DNA from: Euryodendron excelsum
Lineage: Eukaryota; Streptophyta; Magnoliopsida; Ericales; Pentaphylacaceae
Assembly: GCA_033060915.1 (NCBI GenBank)
Contig: CM065378.1
Location: forward strand, 10,373,001 to 10,437,000
Reading direction: 5' to 3'
DNA: 64,000 nt
Within the stretch, counting starts at the first letter, position 1. Every line of letters begins with the position of its first letter. A model generated the notes under the pieces. The model was not told where the DNA came from and did not search any database. It worked only from the letters and a program-made list of their open reading frames with translations. Position numbers and translations under genes: made by a program. Positions 40,478 to 52,493 of this stretch are shown here, one piece after another.

Positions 40478-42009
40478 TTGATTCAGCTGCAGGTGGTCTC
40501 ATCCTTACTTGGACTGTCCAGTTTTTTAACCTCTGGTAATTTCTCTAAACCTGCCAGGAAAATTAGCCAAATTGAAACTTCGAAAATTGGTGATGGGCTG
40601 TCCCTCCCTCCCTTAGATTACTTGAAAAGGGGGGGAAAAGGGTAAATGATTTTATTTCTGTAGTGACTCCAATAAGGTAGCTCTTTCTCTAGTAAAAAAA
40701 CTAGTGTAGTCAGTGTGATCTCAACTATCCTTTATGTAAGGGAAGAAAAAAATAAGAAATGGTGCCAAAAGCAATTGTAGCAAAATGGTAAATTGCTTGG
40801 GGCATTTAAGAAGGATGAGCAGTGTTAGGGCTTCAGTATCAATTTTCATCACTTACAAAAACAAAGTGGCTGTATCTGATTAGACACTGTCAGTTGTCTA
40901 TCAGGAAAACAGAGTTTTGAAATCGGATGATAGCTGACTAAATATTGTCAGATGTATAGTCTAATATCGTTGTTATAGGCTGCTCATTCCATATATCTGC
41001 ATCCCCAAAGCCATGAATTCACACGCTGCTTCAAGTATACTGTGTTAGGCGTATTATTACCCTCTAGAAAGAGTTCACAACATACAATCTATGCTCAATA
41101 AACGATTTTTTTTCTTCATTTTAACGCTTTATATGGAAAATTTTTGTTAGTCAGAAACATTTTTCTTTGAATATAGCGGAGTGTAAGTACTACAGTTATT
41201 TCTTTTCGATGACTCGAAGCTATGCATGAGATTGATAGCTTTACAATGGTCAATAAGAGCTGAATTCATGAGGGTCCCCCGCCATTTGTGAATGCAAAAT
41301 TAATACAATTGTTTAGTACTTAGCTAGATAACACTCAGATAAGAAATAACCGGATGCTATAGTGATACAAGATTTATGATGATCTGTACCAGGATGTTAG
41401 GTTAAACCTCGGCTAAATTTTTTGGCTTGGAGCTAGACTTGGCAGACTTGAAGATGCCCAATATTGAAAGAAAGCATGTGGAAGCTGTAGATTTGAAGGC
41501 TTAAAGTAGCTGGAGTTAATTCTTTTTTTTCCCCCTATAGGAGTTTGTAGCAATTCATTCTTCCCATTTTTTCTTTGTTGATTTTTTTTTTTTTCCTGGT
41601 TTTGTTTAGTGGGTTCCTGTTTCTCTTTACCAATCTGTAATAGATTGTTATTTTGAACTGGACAACCTATACCATTGAAAAGAGGGATGCTGGCCACGAA
41701 ATGTAGGTTTTTTAACCTTTAGTCCGAGAAAGAATATTCTTTCTCGTGCTAACATTTTGTTTTCCTTTGTTTCTTTTTTTTTTTTTTTGGTTTGTATGAT
41801 TCATTATAAATTTTGAGTTGGACCCATGTTTTGTACTGATGAAATTTGATTAGTCCTATTGTGGAGGCGTTGAGTCTTCTCCTGAGCCAAGATGTTAATA
41901 GTTATTATTTTTTTTAAGTAATGGAAATACAATGTAAATGTCTACTATACAAATGTCTCAATGCTTTTGCTTCTTCCTTCCCCCCTACCCCCACACAGAC
42001 ACTAGAAGA

Positions 42010-42087
<78 letters not shown>

Positions 42088-42200
42088 TGTGGTAGAAGTC
42101 TTTGTATCAGCTTATGGGCTATTGACATGGTGTGCAAATATGGAGGTTGTATGCTATCAGGTGACTACACTTTATAATGTAAAACGTCAACAACAAGAGT

Positions 42201-42238
<38 letters not shown>

Positions 42239-43222
42239 GGAGAGCTTCATCCTAAGCTTGGGCATAATAATCTGGCAGTCTTAAAGATTGCTGGGTTTGA
42301 ATTGACGAATTGCTTTTATCATTTGGCAGTAATGCATTGCAGCCTGTTGAAAATGCCTAAGTTTAGCTCATGCATACTAGGCTGATACAACTGTTACTAC
42401 TTGTGAGAGCTGAGGCTCCCAAGTCACTTCACTTTGCCCCCTGTTGTTTCTACTTCTGTTCCATACTGTTGGACACCACATTTTGCAAAAGCACAAATCT
42501 TAGACCAGACGCAACAATTTTTTGAAATGGAAGAGGTCAAACCCTGCCCTAGGATTGCAGGGGGCTTGGATTATTAGTCTTATTTGGGGAAGTAGTACAA
42601 GATCAGGGAAAGACTTCATCTTACATAACATATTGGCTTATTATTATTGGAGATTTGGAGGGTTATAATGGTAGAAATGAGAACATGCAGCTGCCATAGA
42701 GAAGATTTGAGTTCAAAACTCAGTCAGGCTGCATGGCATCTCCTTACTTGGCTTGCAAGCCTTGCAACTTAGAGTAACTCTAATTGCAAAACATTAAAGA
42801 GAAGTTGAGCAAAAATAGTCATTACTGTATGAAGAGAGTCCTGCCAATTACTCCACAAGATATCCTTTAGTCGAAGTCCAACACGGTATTCCACATCCAT
42901 TACTGCAAAAATCATTGGTAAACTTGCACAAAATTGCTGCCCTTCTGCTAAATCAAAGCTCTGATGTTCACTTAGAAGCCTGCGCGATTTTTTTTTTACG
43001 ACCATTTATGATTTAAGTTACTATGGAAATCCCCCTGTAACACTATAGCTCTAGCCGAGGCCTACTCACAGGCATGGAGTATAAGTGCACTTGAATATGC
43101 AAGTTGAATTCTGCACACAATGCTAGCAAATTGCAATCAATTCTAACAACTCCCATGTCTGCATTCATACATGAAGCAAAATCCATGAAACATTCCCTGA
43201 ATCCCATAATTAGAAGCTCTTG
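40478..43222. other. Gene-less stretch between QUL and the PPR gene
   Basis: This is the 3' flank of QUL and of the convergent PPR gene. It contains TA/GA microsatellites at 42018-42084 and a CT run at 42205-42235. Short frames here (for example 42769-43005 on the minus strand) match nothing I know. Confidence 0.5.
42018..42084. repeat. Compound TA/GA microsatellite
   Basis: A TA run is followed directly by a GA run of more than 40 bases. It makes a spurious frame of repeated Arg-Glu. Confidence 0.85.
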
Positions 43223-44758
43223 TCATGGTTCGGTTGCTCTATTCCTCCTCCTTTCTCTAGTTGCCATTTTCTCCCCATATCTTGCAAATATATCCGCCAA
43301 ATCAAACAACCCAACCTCTCTCAATTTCTTCGCCATCACCTCAAACATAACCACGCCTTCCTCATTTGAATAGTAATGCAAAAATCTGTTGTAATCGAAC
43401 CTAGGTACTTCAAGCCCTCTGTTCATCGCTCTTTCGACATACTTGGTTGCTTCTAATGACTTTCCCGCCTTAACCAAACCTCCAACAAAAATGGTGTCAA
43501 AATTCACAAGTGGGTCTGATCCCTTTCTCCCTCTCTTCCCCAGATGCCCTTGCAACAACATAATGTATGTATGCATAATAGGTTCACATCCTCTCTTTAT
43601 CATCTCTCTGAACACTTGTGTTGCTTCACTTGACCTTCTCAACCTCAAAAGCCCCTTAATCATTTCATGATACACAGTTATATCTGGCTTCTCAATCCCT
43701 TCCATGATCCTATAAGCCTCCCTAATTCTACATTTTGTCAATAACCCGTAAATTAGTGATGCCATCGTTGTATTATCCGCTCGAATCCCTCTCTTTTGCA
43801 TTTCTTCAAACACCAAGTGAGCCTGCCCAAGCTTGCCCTTTTGGCACATCCAATCGATCACAAGCCTGTATGTTGAAAGACCCAAATCATCAATCCTCTT
43901 CGTTCTCATCATTTGAAAAAGCTTCATTGCTTCATCGAACTGGTTCGTCTTGAAAAGAGTCTCCATCATTTCCTCAACCAAATCGATTTCCAGCTCGAAC
44001 CCTTCATCAACCATCAAGTTCCAAATCTTTGAAGCCTCAATCAAATCACCCACATCACAGAAACCAGAAATCAAATACTTGTAAGTAACCCCAGTCGGCT
44101 TAATCCAATCTTTCATCTTCGTAACAACATATTGAGCCTCAACAACAAGCTTAGATTTGCACAAAGTCTCAACCACCTTATTCAATGTCTCTAAGCTATA
44201 AGAACAACCATACCCATTCATGAGATGGAAAAACTCAGTACATTTCTTCAGTTCTCGCGCAGAAGCCAATGTTTTCAACGCAATTCGATACGTCTTATCG
44301 GTTACGACGCCTCGACGTCCCATTTCGTGAAGAACCTCCCAGAAGAGATCGATGTTTCTTGACTTCCCAATGACGTCGACCATTTTGTTGAAGGTGATAG
44401 ATGTGTGCTCGAAATGGGGCTGTGTTTCCGTGAATTGGAAGAAATTGTATACGGGTCGCCATGAATATGGGAACTTGTTGCAGACTTGGAGGAAGAACTC
44501 GTGGGTGAGGTCGAACTCGCAGCGGCTGAGGTGGGTGCGGAGTTTGGGCTCCGGGGAGTTTTGTTGTTGGTAGAGGACGGTGCAGACTCGGAGGAGGTGA
44601 GCTGGGTTGACTGGCGCGATGGAGTTGGGGAGTTTGGGGTGGGTTGAATCGGTGGCTAATGTCCGGTGGTGGTGGTGGTGGTGGTGGTGGTGGTGGAGGT
44701 GGAGTTGGGAGAGGACGTTTATGAGAGGCTTAGCGATTGTTGTTGGTCTTGCATTCAT
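43223..44758 (-). CDS. P-class pentatricopeptide repeat protein, intronless
   Basis: PPR proteins are helical-repeat RNA-binding proteins of mitochondria or plastids, used in organelle RNA processing, stability or translation. The frame encodes 511 residues from ATG 44758; the frame remains open upstream to a TTG at 44833, but the ATG gives an ordinary Arg- and Ser-containing targeting peptide. About nine P-type motifs of roughly 35 residues follow from about residue 120 (for example TYKYLISGFCDVGDLIEASK and TYRLVIDWMCQKGKLGQAHL). There are no E, DYW or SMR domains, so RNA editing is unlikely. A run of ten His (residues 22-31), encoded by a GGT-type trinucleotide repeat, lies in the targeting region. 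The C-terminus is rich in Arg and Lys. It probably corresponds to Arabidopsis At1g26500; its RNA target is unknown. Confidence 0.9.
   Translation of the reverse strand: MNARPTTIAKPLINVLSQLHLHHHHHHHHHHRTLATDSTHPKLPNSIAPVNPAHLLRVCTVLYQQQNSPEPKLRTHLSRCEFDLTHEFFLQVCNKFPYSWRPVYNFFQFTETQPHFEHTSITFNKMVDVIGKSRNIDLFWEVLHEMGRRGVVTDKTYRIALKTLASARELKKCTEFFHLMNGYGCSYSLETLNKVVETLCKSKLVVEAQYVVTKMKDWIKPTGVTYKYLISGFCDVGDLIEASKIWNLMVDEGFELEIDLVEEMMETLFKTNQFDEAMKLFQMMRTKRIDDLGLSTYRLVIDWMCQKGKLGQAHLVFEEMQKRGIRADNTTMASLIYGLLTKCRIREAYRIMEGIEKPDITVYHEMIKGLLRLRRSSEATQVFREMIKRGCEPIMHTYIMLLQGHLGKRGRKGSDPLVNFDTIFVGGLVKAGKSLEATKYVERAMNRGLEVPRFDYNRFLHYYSNEEGVVMFEVMAKKLREVGLFDLADIFARYGEKMATRERRRNRATEP
44665..44697. repeat. 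GGT trinucleotide repeat coding poly-His
   Basis: On the minus strand this is a CAC/CAT repeat in frame with the PPR gene and encodes ten consecutive His. On the plus strand it gives a meaningless Trp-rich frame. Confidence 0.85.
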
Positions 44759-44879
44759 TTGGAGAGAGAGAGAGCGAGGGAGAGAGGAGATGGGCCATGG
44801 GTGTGCTAAACATGGCCTTAATAGAACTACCAAGACACCATATCAAATAGGCTTCAGTAGTTCATTTACCTAAGGTCAT

Positions 44880-47468
44880 TATAGACAATCGAAGTTTGAT
44901 TGCATTTTCTAATTTCAATAGTCTGTGTTTGGAACTTGTTTTTATTAAGAGGAAAATAAAAAAAATAAAAAAAAAATAGAGAAAAGAGAACAAATTGAAT
45001 CCTTCACTTTTTTTTGTTTTTCATAACTAAATTTTTTATTCAAACACAACATTACAGTTGGTGATTTGCAGGGAAAACAAGAATAGTGAGGGAAAAAAAA
45101 GCAATCCAAACACTTCCTCCATTAGGGGAAAAAAAAAGAGAGAGAGAGAGAAAAAGCCTCATTTATGCCCTCTTTGCTTTATGTATATTCATGTTTGTCC
45201 TTTTAGTTTCAACCCTCCTTATTATTGTCTATTCTCTCTTATTGATGCCTTCATTCCAAATATACATTTTTATACATATTTTTTAATGTGTTCTTGTGCC
45301 ACTTGTTATAACTATTTATAAATATCTTATGTATTTTATTCTTTTAAATAAGAAATTTTTTTATCTATTTAAAAGTTATGTTCTCTTTTTATCTTCTTTT
45401 TATTAATTATGTTGAGGCCGTTAACTCAAAAAACATAACTACAATTAGTCTTTAAAAAAACCTATTCATTTTTTTAATCCTCCACTTAACACAACAGAGT
45501 ATTTGAAAATGTTAGGAAAGCTAGTGTCATTCAAGTAACATTCTCAAGGAAAGACGAAAAATTGTTCATCTCAAAAATTATAGGATGACACGACCAAGTC
45601 AAAAACGGATACAAGCCAACGTTTTCGTCCATGAAAACGATAACAAGATATCAACCTTCTGCAGAGGAAAGAGAAATATATGCAGGGGCGGAATTACGGA
45701 ACTATCCTTGGACAATGAGAGTTATGGTCTCTTTTTTTTACAAAATTTTAAATAAATCTCATTGATTTTGAGTATTTTAACATTAAGAGGATATACTGGC
45801 CCTCCTAAAATTTTAAAATTTTATCTTTTGACATTCCAAGATTCAAGATTTTTTTCTTTAGTCCCAACAAAATTAAAAAAATTTCACCTTAACCTTTCAA
45901 AAATTTAAAAATCTTTGCTTTAGCCCCTCAATAAGATTCAAAAAATTTTACATTGATCTTTTATAATTTAAGAATTTTGCTCTTAGCCTCTCAAAACTTC
46001 TATAATTTAAGAATTTTACTCTTAGCCCCTCAAAAAAAATTAAATTTTTATCTTAGTCTTTCATGGCCCCTCTCGACAATATTTCTGGTTTCATCCCTGA
46101 ATATATGGGATGATAGATGATAAGACGTGGATGTCAAAGTCTATGCATTGATTGATCTTAAGTGCAAACTATGTCTCTTTGTATTTTTATTCGTCTTCCT
46201 CCTTTTTATTTTATTTTAATTTCCCTGGGTTTGTAAGACTAATTTTCTAAAATTTAATAGATTTTTTTTAAGACTAATGCTTTCTATACTTTTATGGGTT
46301 AACGGTCATAAAATAATTAATAAAAATAAGGTGTAAGGCAAACATAGCTTTCAAATAGACAAGAGAATTTCTTACTTAGAAAAATAAAATAGATAAATAA
46401 TTATAATAAGTGACATAAGGGGTACATTAGAAAATATATATGAAAGAATATATTTGGAATGAGAGCATAAATGATAGAGAAAGGGTAATAATGATGAGAG
46501 TTGAAACTATGACGACAGAAATGAATTTACATGAAACTAATAGGGCATAAATGAGATTTTTTTCAAAAAAAAAAAAAAAACAAACAAACAAACAAACAGT
46601 TAGTTAGTACAAAGTTTTTTGATGTTTATATTTATCAAATTGTGTTGTGTGTCATTTATTTCTTTAAAAGTATATTCATTTATAACAAATTTATATTGTA
46701 AATAAAATGCAACCTTCCATGTTAAAATTTAATAAGAATAAATATTAAACCGTCAGTATTATTTAATTACTAAACTTTTTTTTGTCCCTCCGACAAATAA
46801 GATTAAACGAATCCGCCTCCCTCAAATATGCATCATTTAACCCAGGTTTTCCTCCAATTTTCGTGCTTTATCATTTATGGATGCATAGAGTTACATAATG
46901 ATGTGACTTATTATAGTCTTCTCATTTCAAAATAAAAACCTGTAACCTCAGCTCAAAATTTTAGAAAATTTTGATCCTCTCATTTCAAAACAAAAAGGGA
47001 ACTCACCCTCTTGACTCATAATTTCAAAATGAGAATCACCATATCGTTCTAGATCAATTTTTTGTACAAAAATTTATAAAAAGATTTCAGCAATATAAAT
47101 ATATGAGTAACATTATAGAAACACAATTTCTGATGTAATTGTTTGTGATTCTTTCATTTGAAACAAAAATATTCGCCATTTGGACTCCTAATTTCAAAAA
47201 AATAAAAATATAACTTTACATAAATATGTATATGTGGATATACATTTTGCCAATTTCAAACTTTCCATTCACATCCAACGGTCGAGATCCGGTCTTCCCC
47301 AACTTGCTCCATCTTTTAACCCCCATCTTGACTCTATATAGATCCCCCCTCCATTTCTCACGTCCATTCCTCTCTCTCTCTCTCTGTGAAAAGCGTCTGC
47401 AAGTATTCGCCTTCGAGTTCGTTGGATTGGTTCGTCTTCGATTTCTGGTGTCACCGTCACATTCAACA
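44880..47468. other. Gene-less stretch between the PPR and 14-3-3 genes
   Basis: About 2.6 kb of AT-rich DNA between divergent genes, so both promoters lie here. It holds a hAT-type MITE at 45683-46099 and a MITE-like pair of ends near 44930 and 45045. The 14-3-3 5' leader probably starts near 47280 and contains a CT run at 47371-47386. Confidence 0.5.
45683..46099. mobile_element. hAT-type MITE with 8-base target duplication
   Basis: A 417-base element with ends CAGGGGCGGAA and, inverted, CAGGGATGAAA, flanked by perfect AATATATG copies (45675-45682 and 46100-46107). Inside, a loosely repeated TTAGCCCCTCAAAA-like motif occurs at least three times. No coding. Confidence 0.85.
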
Positions 47469-50361
47469 ATGTCGACCGAAAAGGAGAGAGAGACCCACGT
47501 TTACATGGCCAAGCTCTCCGAACAGGCCGAGCGCTACGAAGGTCTCTCACCATTTCATCCCCCACTTCCACTCTTTCAGGACACCTACACACACAGATAT
47601 AAACATATATATAATAAGAATGTATATATGTATATGTATAGGAATTGTATATTTGAAATGTATATGTATAGGTATTGTGGATTTGAGACGATATTTGTCT
47701 AATGCTTCGGTGTTTGATCTGTGTACATCCGGAATGTGTGAATGTATATATTGATGGTTACAGCAATGTTTCTTTGCTTTGATGCTACGGTTTGATCCAT
47801 CCTGATTTGATTATGTTTGTGTAATTTGTGAATGTGAGTGCAAAATTGATTGATTGATTGCATTGTTAAATTTATGGTTCCTTTTATTTGACTCATTATT
47901 TTTCAAAGTTATTTTGCATTGTCAGTTCTGATGTATGTGAGAAGCGAGATTGAAACGAGAGATGTGATTGTTATATGGTTATCAATCTGTGCAGCTTGTT
48001 GGTTGTTTGAAGATTTAATGATTTGGATCATTTGGGGACCCTCAATGGACATGGACATTGTTGTTTTTCACTATTTGCTTACGTTCTTTTAGCTTTATTC
48101 TGTTCCTATCTTACACGTTTCTCGTTTCATATTATCGTTTGGATTTGTTCATATGCAATTGATATATTGATCTATAGTTTACTAGTAAGTTCGCAAACTC
48201 ATACATAGGGTAGGGAATTGTATGCCTTATAGACCGAATGAACTTCAATATTTCATATTGTAGGTTCATTCATGGGTTGGGCAAGGGCAAGCCTAGCCTA
48301 GATTATACAATCTTAACTTTCCTCCCATTGTAGATGAAAGGTGTTCTGGCTTTCCTATTTATAAATCCGCAAATTACGCATGCATTACATAATGTCAACA
48401 TCTATATATATTGAATATAGACAATAAATAACTATTACTCTCCAATTTCTTTTTAAGGATTTAGTCTAAGATCGTAAAATCTGTGTTAACTTTTGTGGAA
48501 TAAATTGATTGATAAGGTCTGGATTGTTATAATGCCAGATCATTGCAATGGTAGAAACTTTACACGAGATAATACCATAGACTATATACACATGGTAATT
48601 TAAGTTTTGCATTCAGTAGAAAGGGTAAATTATTTTTATGCTGTAAATTATTGAAGAATTATATTCCACTGGGGATGTCCCTCTTTGAAACTTTACCATT
48701 CATTATTATTGTGACAGAAATGGTTGAGTGTATGAAGAAAGTTGCAAAACTTGATGTGGAGCTGACTGTGGAGGAGAGGAACCTGCTCTCTGTAGGGTAC
48801 AAAAATGTAATAGGTGCCCGGAGAGCATCTTGGCGTATTATGTCTTCAATTGAGCAGAAGGAAGAGTCCAAGGGAAATGAGCCCAATGTTAAGCTCATTA
48901 AGAGTTATCGCCAGAAGGTAGAGGAGGAGCTTTCAAAGATTTGCAGTGACATTCTGACTGTAATTGACAAGCACCTCATCCCCTCTTCCCACTCAGGAGA
49001 AGCAACTGTTTTTTACTACAAGATGTGAGTCATGTTGGCCTAATGGTATAATTCTCATATTATGGTGCTTGCTTGATATAGGTTACTCTTTGACAATGAT
49101 TAGATCCTGACAATCTCTTCATGTGGAATACACTAAATTATCTCCAGAAATTTCAATGAATATATTCGACAAGATATAATAAAGTGAATAATTGTACACT
49201 ACAGGAAAGGTGACTACTACCGGTATCTTGCTGAGTTTAAGACTGACCAGGAGAGGAAAGAGGCAGCTGAACAATCATTGAAGGGCTATGAGGCATGTTT
49301 TATTGTATTAAGACTCTTAACAGCTTATACACAAAGATTCATGTAGCACTGCTGCATATTGCATAGCTTTTTCCTACCTTCATTTGTTGGTCTTCTTTTT
49401 CTGTTTCTTTGTTAGGCTGCTTCTGCCACTGCAAATACAGATCTCCCTTCAACACACCCAATTCGTCTCGGCCTTGCTCTCAACTTCTCTGTCTTCTATT
49501 ATGAAATAATGAATTCTCCTGAGAGGTAATTGTTGTTTATTATCCATCCGGTGTCACTACTTGGAGGATTTTTTTTCAACATTCTCATCTCAATTTTTAC
49601 TGGCTATTTGATGATTTAAATTGGTTGTTGAACTTGCAGAGCATGCCATTTGGCTAAACAAGCTTTTGATGAAGCAATTGCAGAGTTGGACACGTTGAGT
49701 GAGGAGTCATACAAAGACAGCACACTGATCATGCAGCTGTTGAGAGACAATCTTACTCTCTGGACCTCTGATTTGCCTGAAGATGGAGGTATATTGAAGC
49801 CAGAGACAAAATAGATTAGGAAGTTTTTTGATTTGAGGATTTCAATGAAGTGGATTTAGCTTTAATCTCTCAAACATAAACCTGAATCCATTGGTTGGAA
49901 GGGACTTTTACCCGACACAGATGTGATTTTTGAGAGAATTTGCATGCCAATTTCGAATCACCGTAATTGAGAGCTCAAATCATAATCGTGTTCTATAACG
50001 CAAGCTAGGTTTATTGGTGTTGTTTTCTTACACAAAATTCAAGCAGTAAATTGTTGAAGGATGATTTTTAAGAAAAGAGAACATGGGATAGGGTTTGTAC
50101 TTCTTTTCCAGTTTTTTTCCGTCTTAGATTGGCACAACAACATACTTGGAAATACAATCTCAGCTGTAAATAATCTGTGCAGGTGATGACAACTTCAAAG
50201 CGGATGACCCAAAAGCTGCAGAGCCAGCGGTTAGAGCTGCTGAGCCAGAGGTTGGTGCTTCACTTGATTTTTTCAGTGTTGTTCTATTCTTTAACCAAAT
50301 ATTGAATGTCCAGCTTTTGTTACTGTTAAAACTATAAAATTAATATCTTTTGCAGCATTGA
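47469..50361 (+). CDS. GRF12: 14-3-3 protein, epsilon group (iota-like), 7 exons, intact
   Basis: 14-3-3 dimers bind phosphoserine/threonine motifs and control many client proteins in cytosol and nucleus. Exons: 47469-47541, 48718-49024, 49205-49292, 49416-49525, 49640-49788, 50183-50250, 50356-50361. They join in frame to 266 residues. Signature 1 reads [11 protein letters not shown] and signature 2 [20 protein letters not shown]; the phosphopeptide-binding Arg and Tyr positions lie in conserved context ([11 protein letters not shown]). The N-terminus [20 protein letters not shown] and the exon count fit the epsilon group rather than the four-exon non-epsilon genes. The acidic C-terminal tail is Ala- and Glu-rich. 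Intron 3 needs a GC donor (TATGAG then GCATGT). The last exon codes only His and the stop. AATAAA is at 50629. Position matches At1g26480 (GRF12) as I remember it. Confidence 0.93.
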
Positions 50362-50639
50362 TGAGGTACCTAAGAGCTCTGTGTGAGGTAATCCAAGGCA
50401 ATACTATGCAAAAATGGCTTTTTCCTCGAGCTAGTCTCACAAGGGAAATTGCATGGGACAGTGTCAACATTTTAATGGAGAGTCAAATCTTTTGAGGCCG
50501 TCCGAAGCCAGAAGATTATGAGAATTTTCTTGATCTGCCTGATTTTTTTCCCCTCATCTATTTTTTATGCTGATCATTTACTGCCCAATTCTGCTGCTTC
50601 ATGTTCTTCTATAGAGTGCTTATTATCCAATAAATATAC

Positions 50640-52493
50640 TCTACATTTCAGCTCTTGTTGAATGGCTTCTTCCTCTCTTCTCATCTTATAGCACCCACAA
50701 TGATTGTGTTTGAGAACATAGGTTTATCATTCCATGCATGTAGACAATAGAACTGTGCCCTCTTTCATTAGTTGGAAGGAAGAAAGCTCAACCTCAAGTT
50801 TGGTTAAAAATTCAATCTATGTTTGTGGATGCATCAGAGGTTGCAATGTATGTAAATACAAGGGGATTGACTGACAATGTTTTTTTCTGAAGGAGCAATA
50901 TGAATATGACATGGTGGTTAGAAGCTGAAACCTGAAAAATACAACAAATACCCGTGAAGAATTTACAAGATAGAAAATTGTAGGGTTAATTACACTTCGC
51001 TCTTCACTTTACCCCAAAATCTCACTTTAATTCCTATTTTTTTTCGATAGTAAGTCAATATCTTATACTGACATTCAAGTTGTAATATTGATCTTCCGTC
51101 ACACGTTGTTTGTCCAACTGATGGAAACTACCTTTGTGACCCTGGCGCGGGTTGTCAATTACCTTTTTTGCCATTAAAACAATCACTTTACACTAAATAT
51201 CACTTTGGTATGACGTTGGCATTTTTTAGTTAATTGGACAAACATTGAAAGAAGGTCCGTATTTGCGCCCGAAGTGTATGAATTTGACTGCTACAACTGA
51301 AAAATGAGGATCAAAATGAAATTTAATATTAAGTGCAAGGATGCTAAGGGTAACTAACCCACAATTATGATTCCAACTGAGCTTGTGGAAGGCTGGAAGC
51401 TAAAGATGAGGCCAATCCTTAACTTGTGCAGAATAATAAGCTCGTTAAAAGAGGGAGGAAAAAAGTGAAGCTATTGCCACAAAAGGAATTGTTTCTTCTA
51501 CTCCCTTTTAACCTTCATCCTTTGGGGGAAAAACAAAAAAGCACTAAATGGAAGCCACACTATTAAGCTTTAGCACTGTATTTTCCAAAAAAAATTTAAA
51601 TAAAATTTGTGATACAGAGAGAGGCTAGAAATGGAAGTGAACTAAAACCTCAATAAGATAGAATAGTTGGCAAAGGCTCAGCCTCCAATAGTAGAAATCC
51701 AGTGGTTTGTACTCCACTTTCTCAGAGCAAGCATAATTGAAGAAACCCAGTTGTTTGAACTGATGACCATACAAAGAACATAATGGCTTTGAATATCAAA
51801 AAAACAACCCCAGTTGCCTCTGTTATTGAAGTCTTGGAAAACGAAACTCATCTGAGAGAACCCTCTGATAAAGAAACAACAGATTGTGAGTCTAAAATTA
51901 GTGGGGAATTGAAAATATCAAAAAGGAAATCTACTGTGTTTTATTGAAAATTTGTTCACCAGAAGTAACATTGAAGGCCATCTTGATCCCCTTTCTAAAG
52001 GGATTCCATCTGCTTGAATTAAGAGATGATGGTCCAACTCCTATTACACGAGGATCATCAAGAGAATTGGATATTGCCATCATGGTTTTTGCTACCAGCG
52101 CCTGTCCAACAGGTATGACTGTGGGTAGCAGTGCTCTTGTCATCATTAACAAGTGTTGATCCATAATATTCAATATTCACCAGATTTTAATCTTGTTTGT
52201 TCTTGTTTCTTTTATTCGTAAAAAGAGGAAACCCAAGTATAAGCCAGTTTTCTTATTAAAAAAGGAAAAAGAAAAGAAAAGGTATTACATTAACCTCTCT
52301 CAGAAATCTTGAAGTCATGTTGACATCCATCCATATTTGTATCTTACTTTGTACAGAGAGATTTCTTGAATAACCAAGATCATAACACAAACAAAAAGAT
52401 CTTAGGCACATGATGATGACCATGACCATCAATATAAGGAAAACAAAAAACAACTTCAGAAGAAAATGTGTATGTATACCCAAATTTTGTTGC
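50640..52493. other. Gene-less stretch between the 14-3-3 and EAF7-like genes
   Basis: This is the 3' flank of both convergent genes. Small frames at 51931-52173 overlap each other on opposite strands and match nothing known. I see no transposon ends here. Confidence 0.5.

Noticed and set aside
41921..42385. 154-codon plus-strand frame with Arg-Glu repeats
   Set aside because: Most of it is translation of TA/GA and CT microsatellites; no conserved segment.
44607..44873. Plus-strand frame with a long Trp run
   Set aside because: It is the antisense of the His-coding repeat in the PPR gene.
51931..52173. 80-codon minus-strand frame and its plus-strand partner
   Set aside because: Both lie in the 3' flank of the EAF7-like gene, overlap each other on opposite strands and resemble nothing known.
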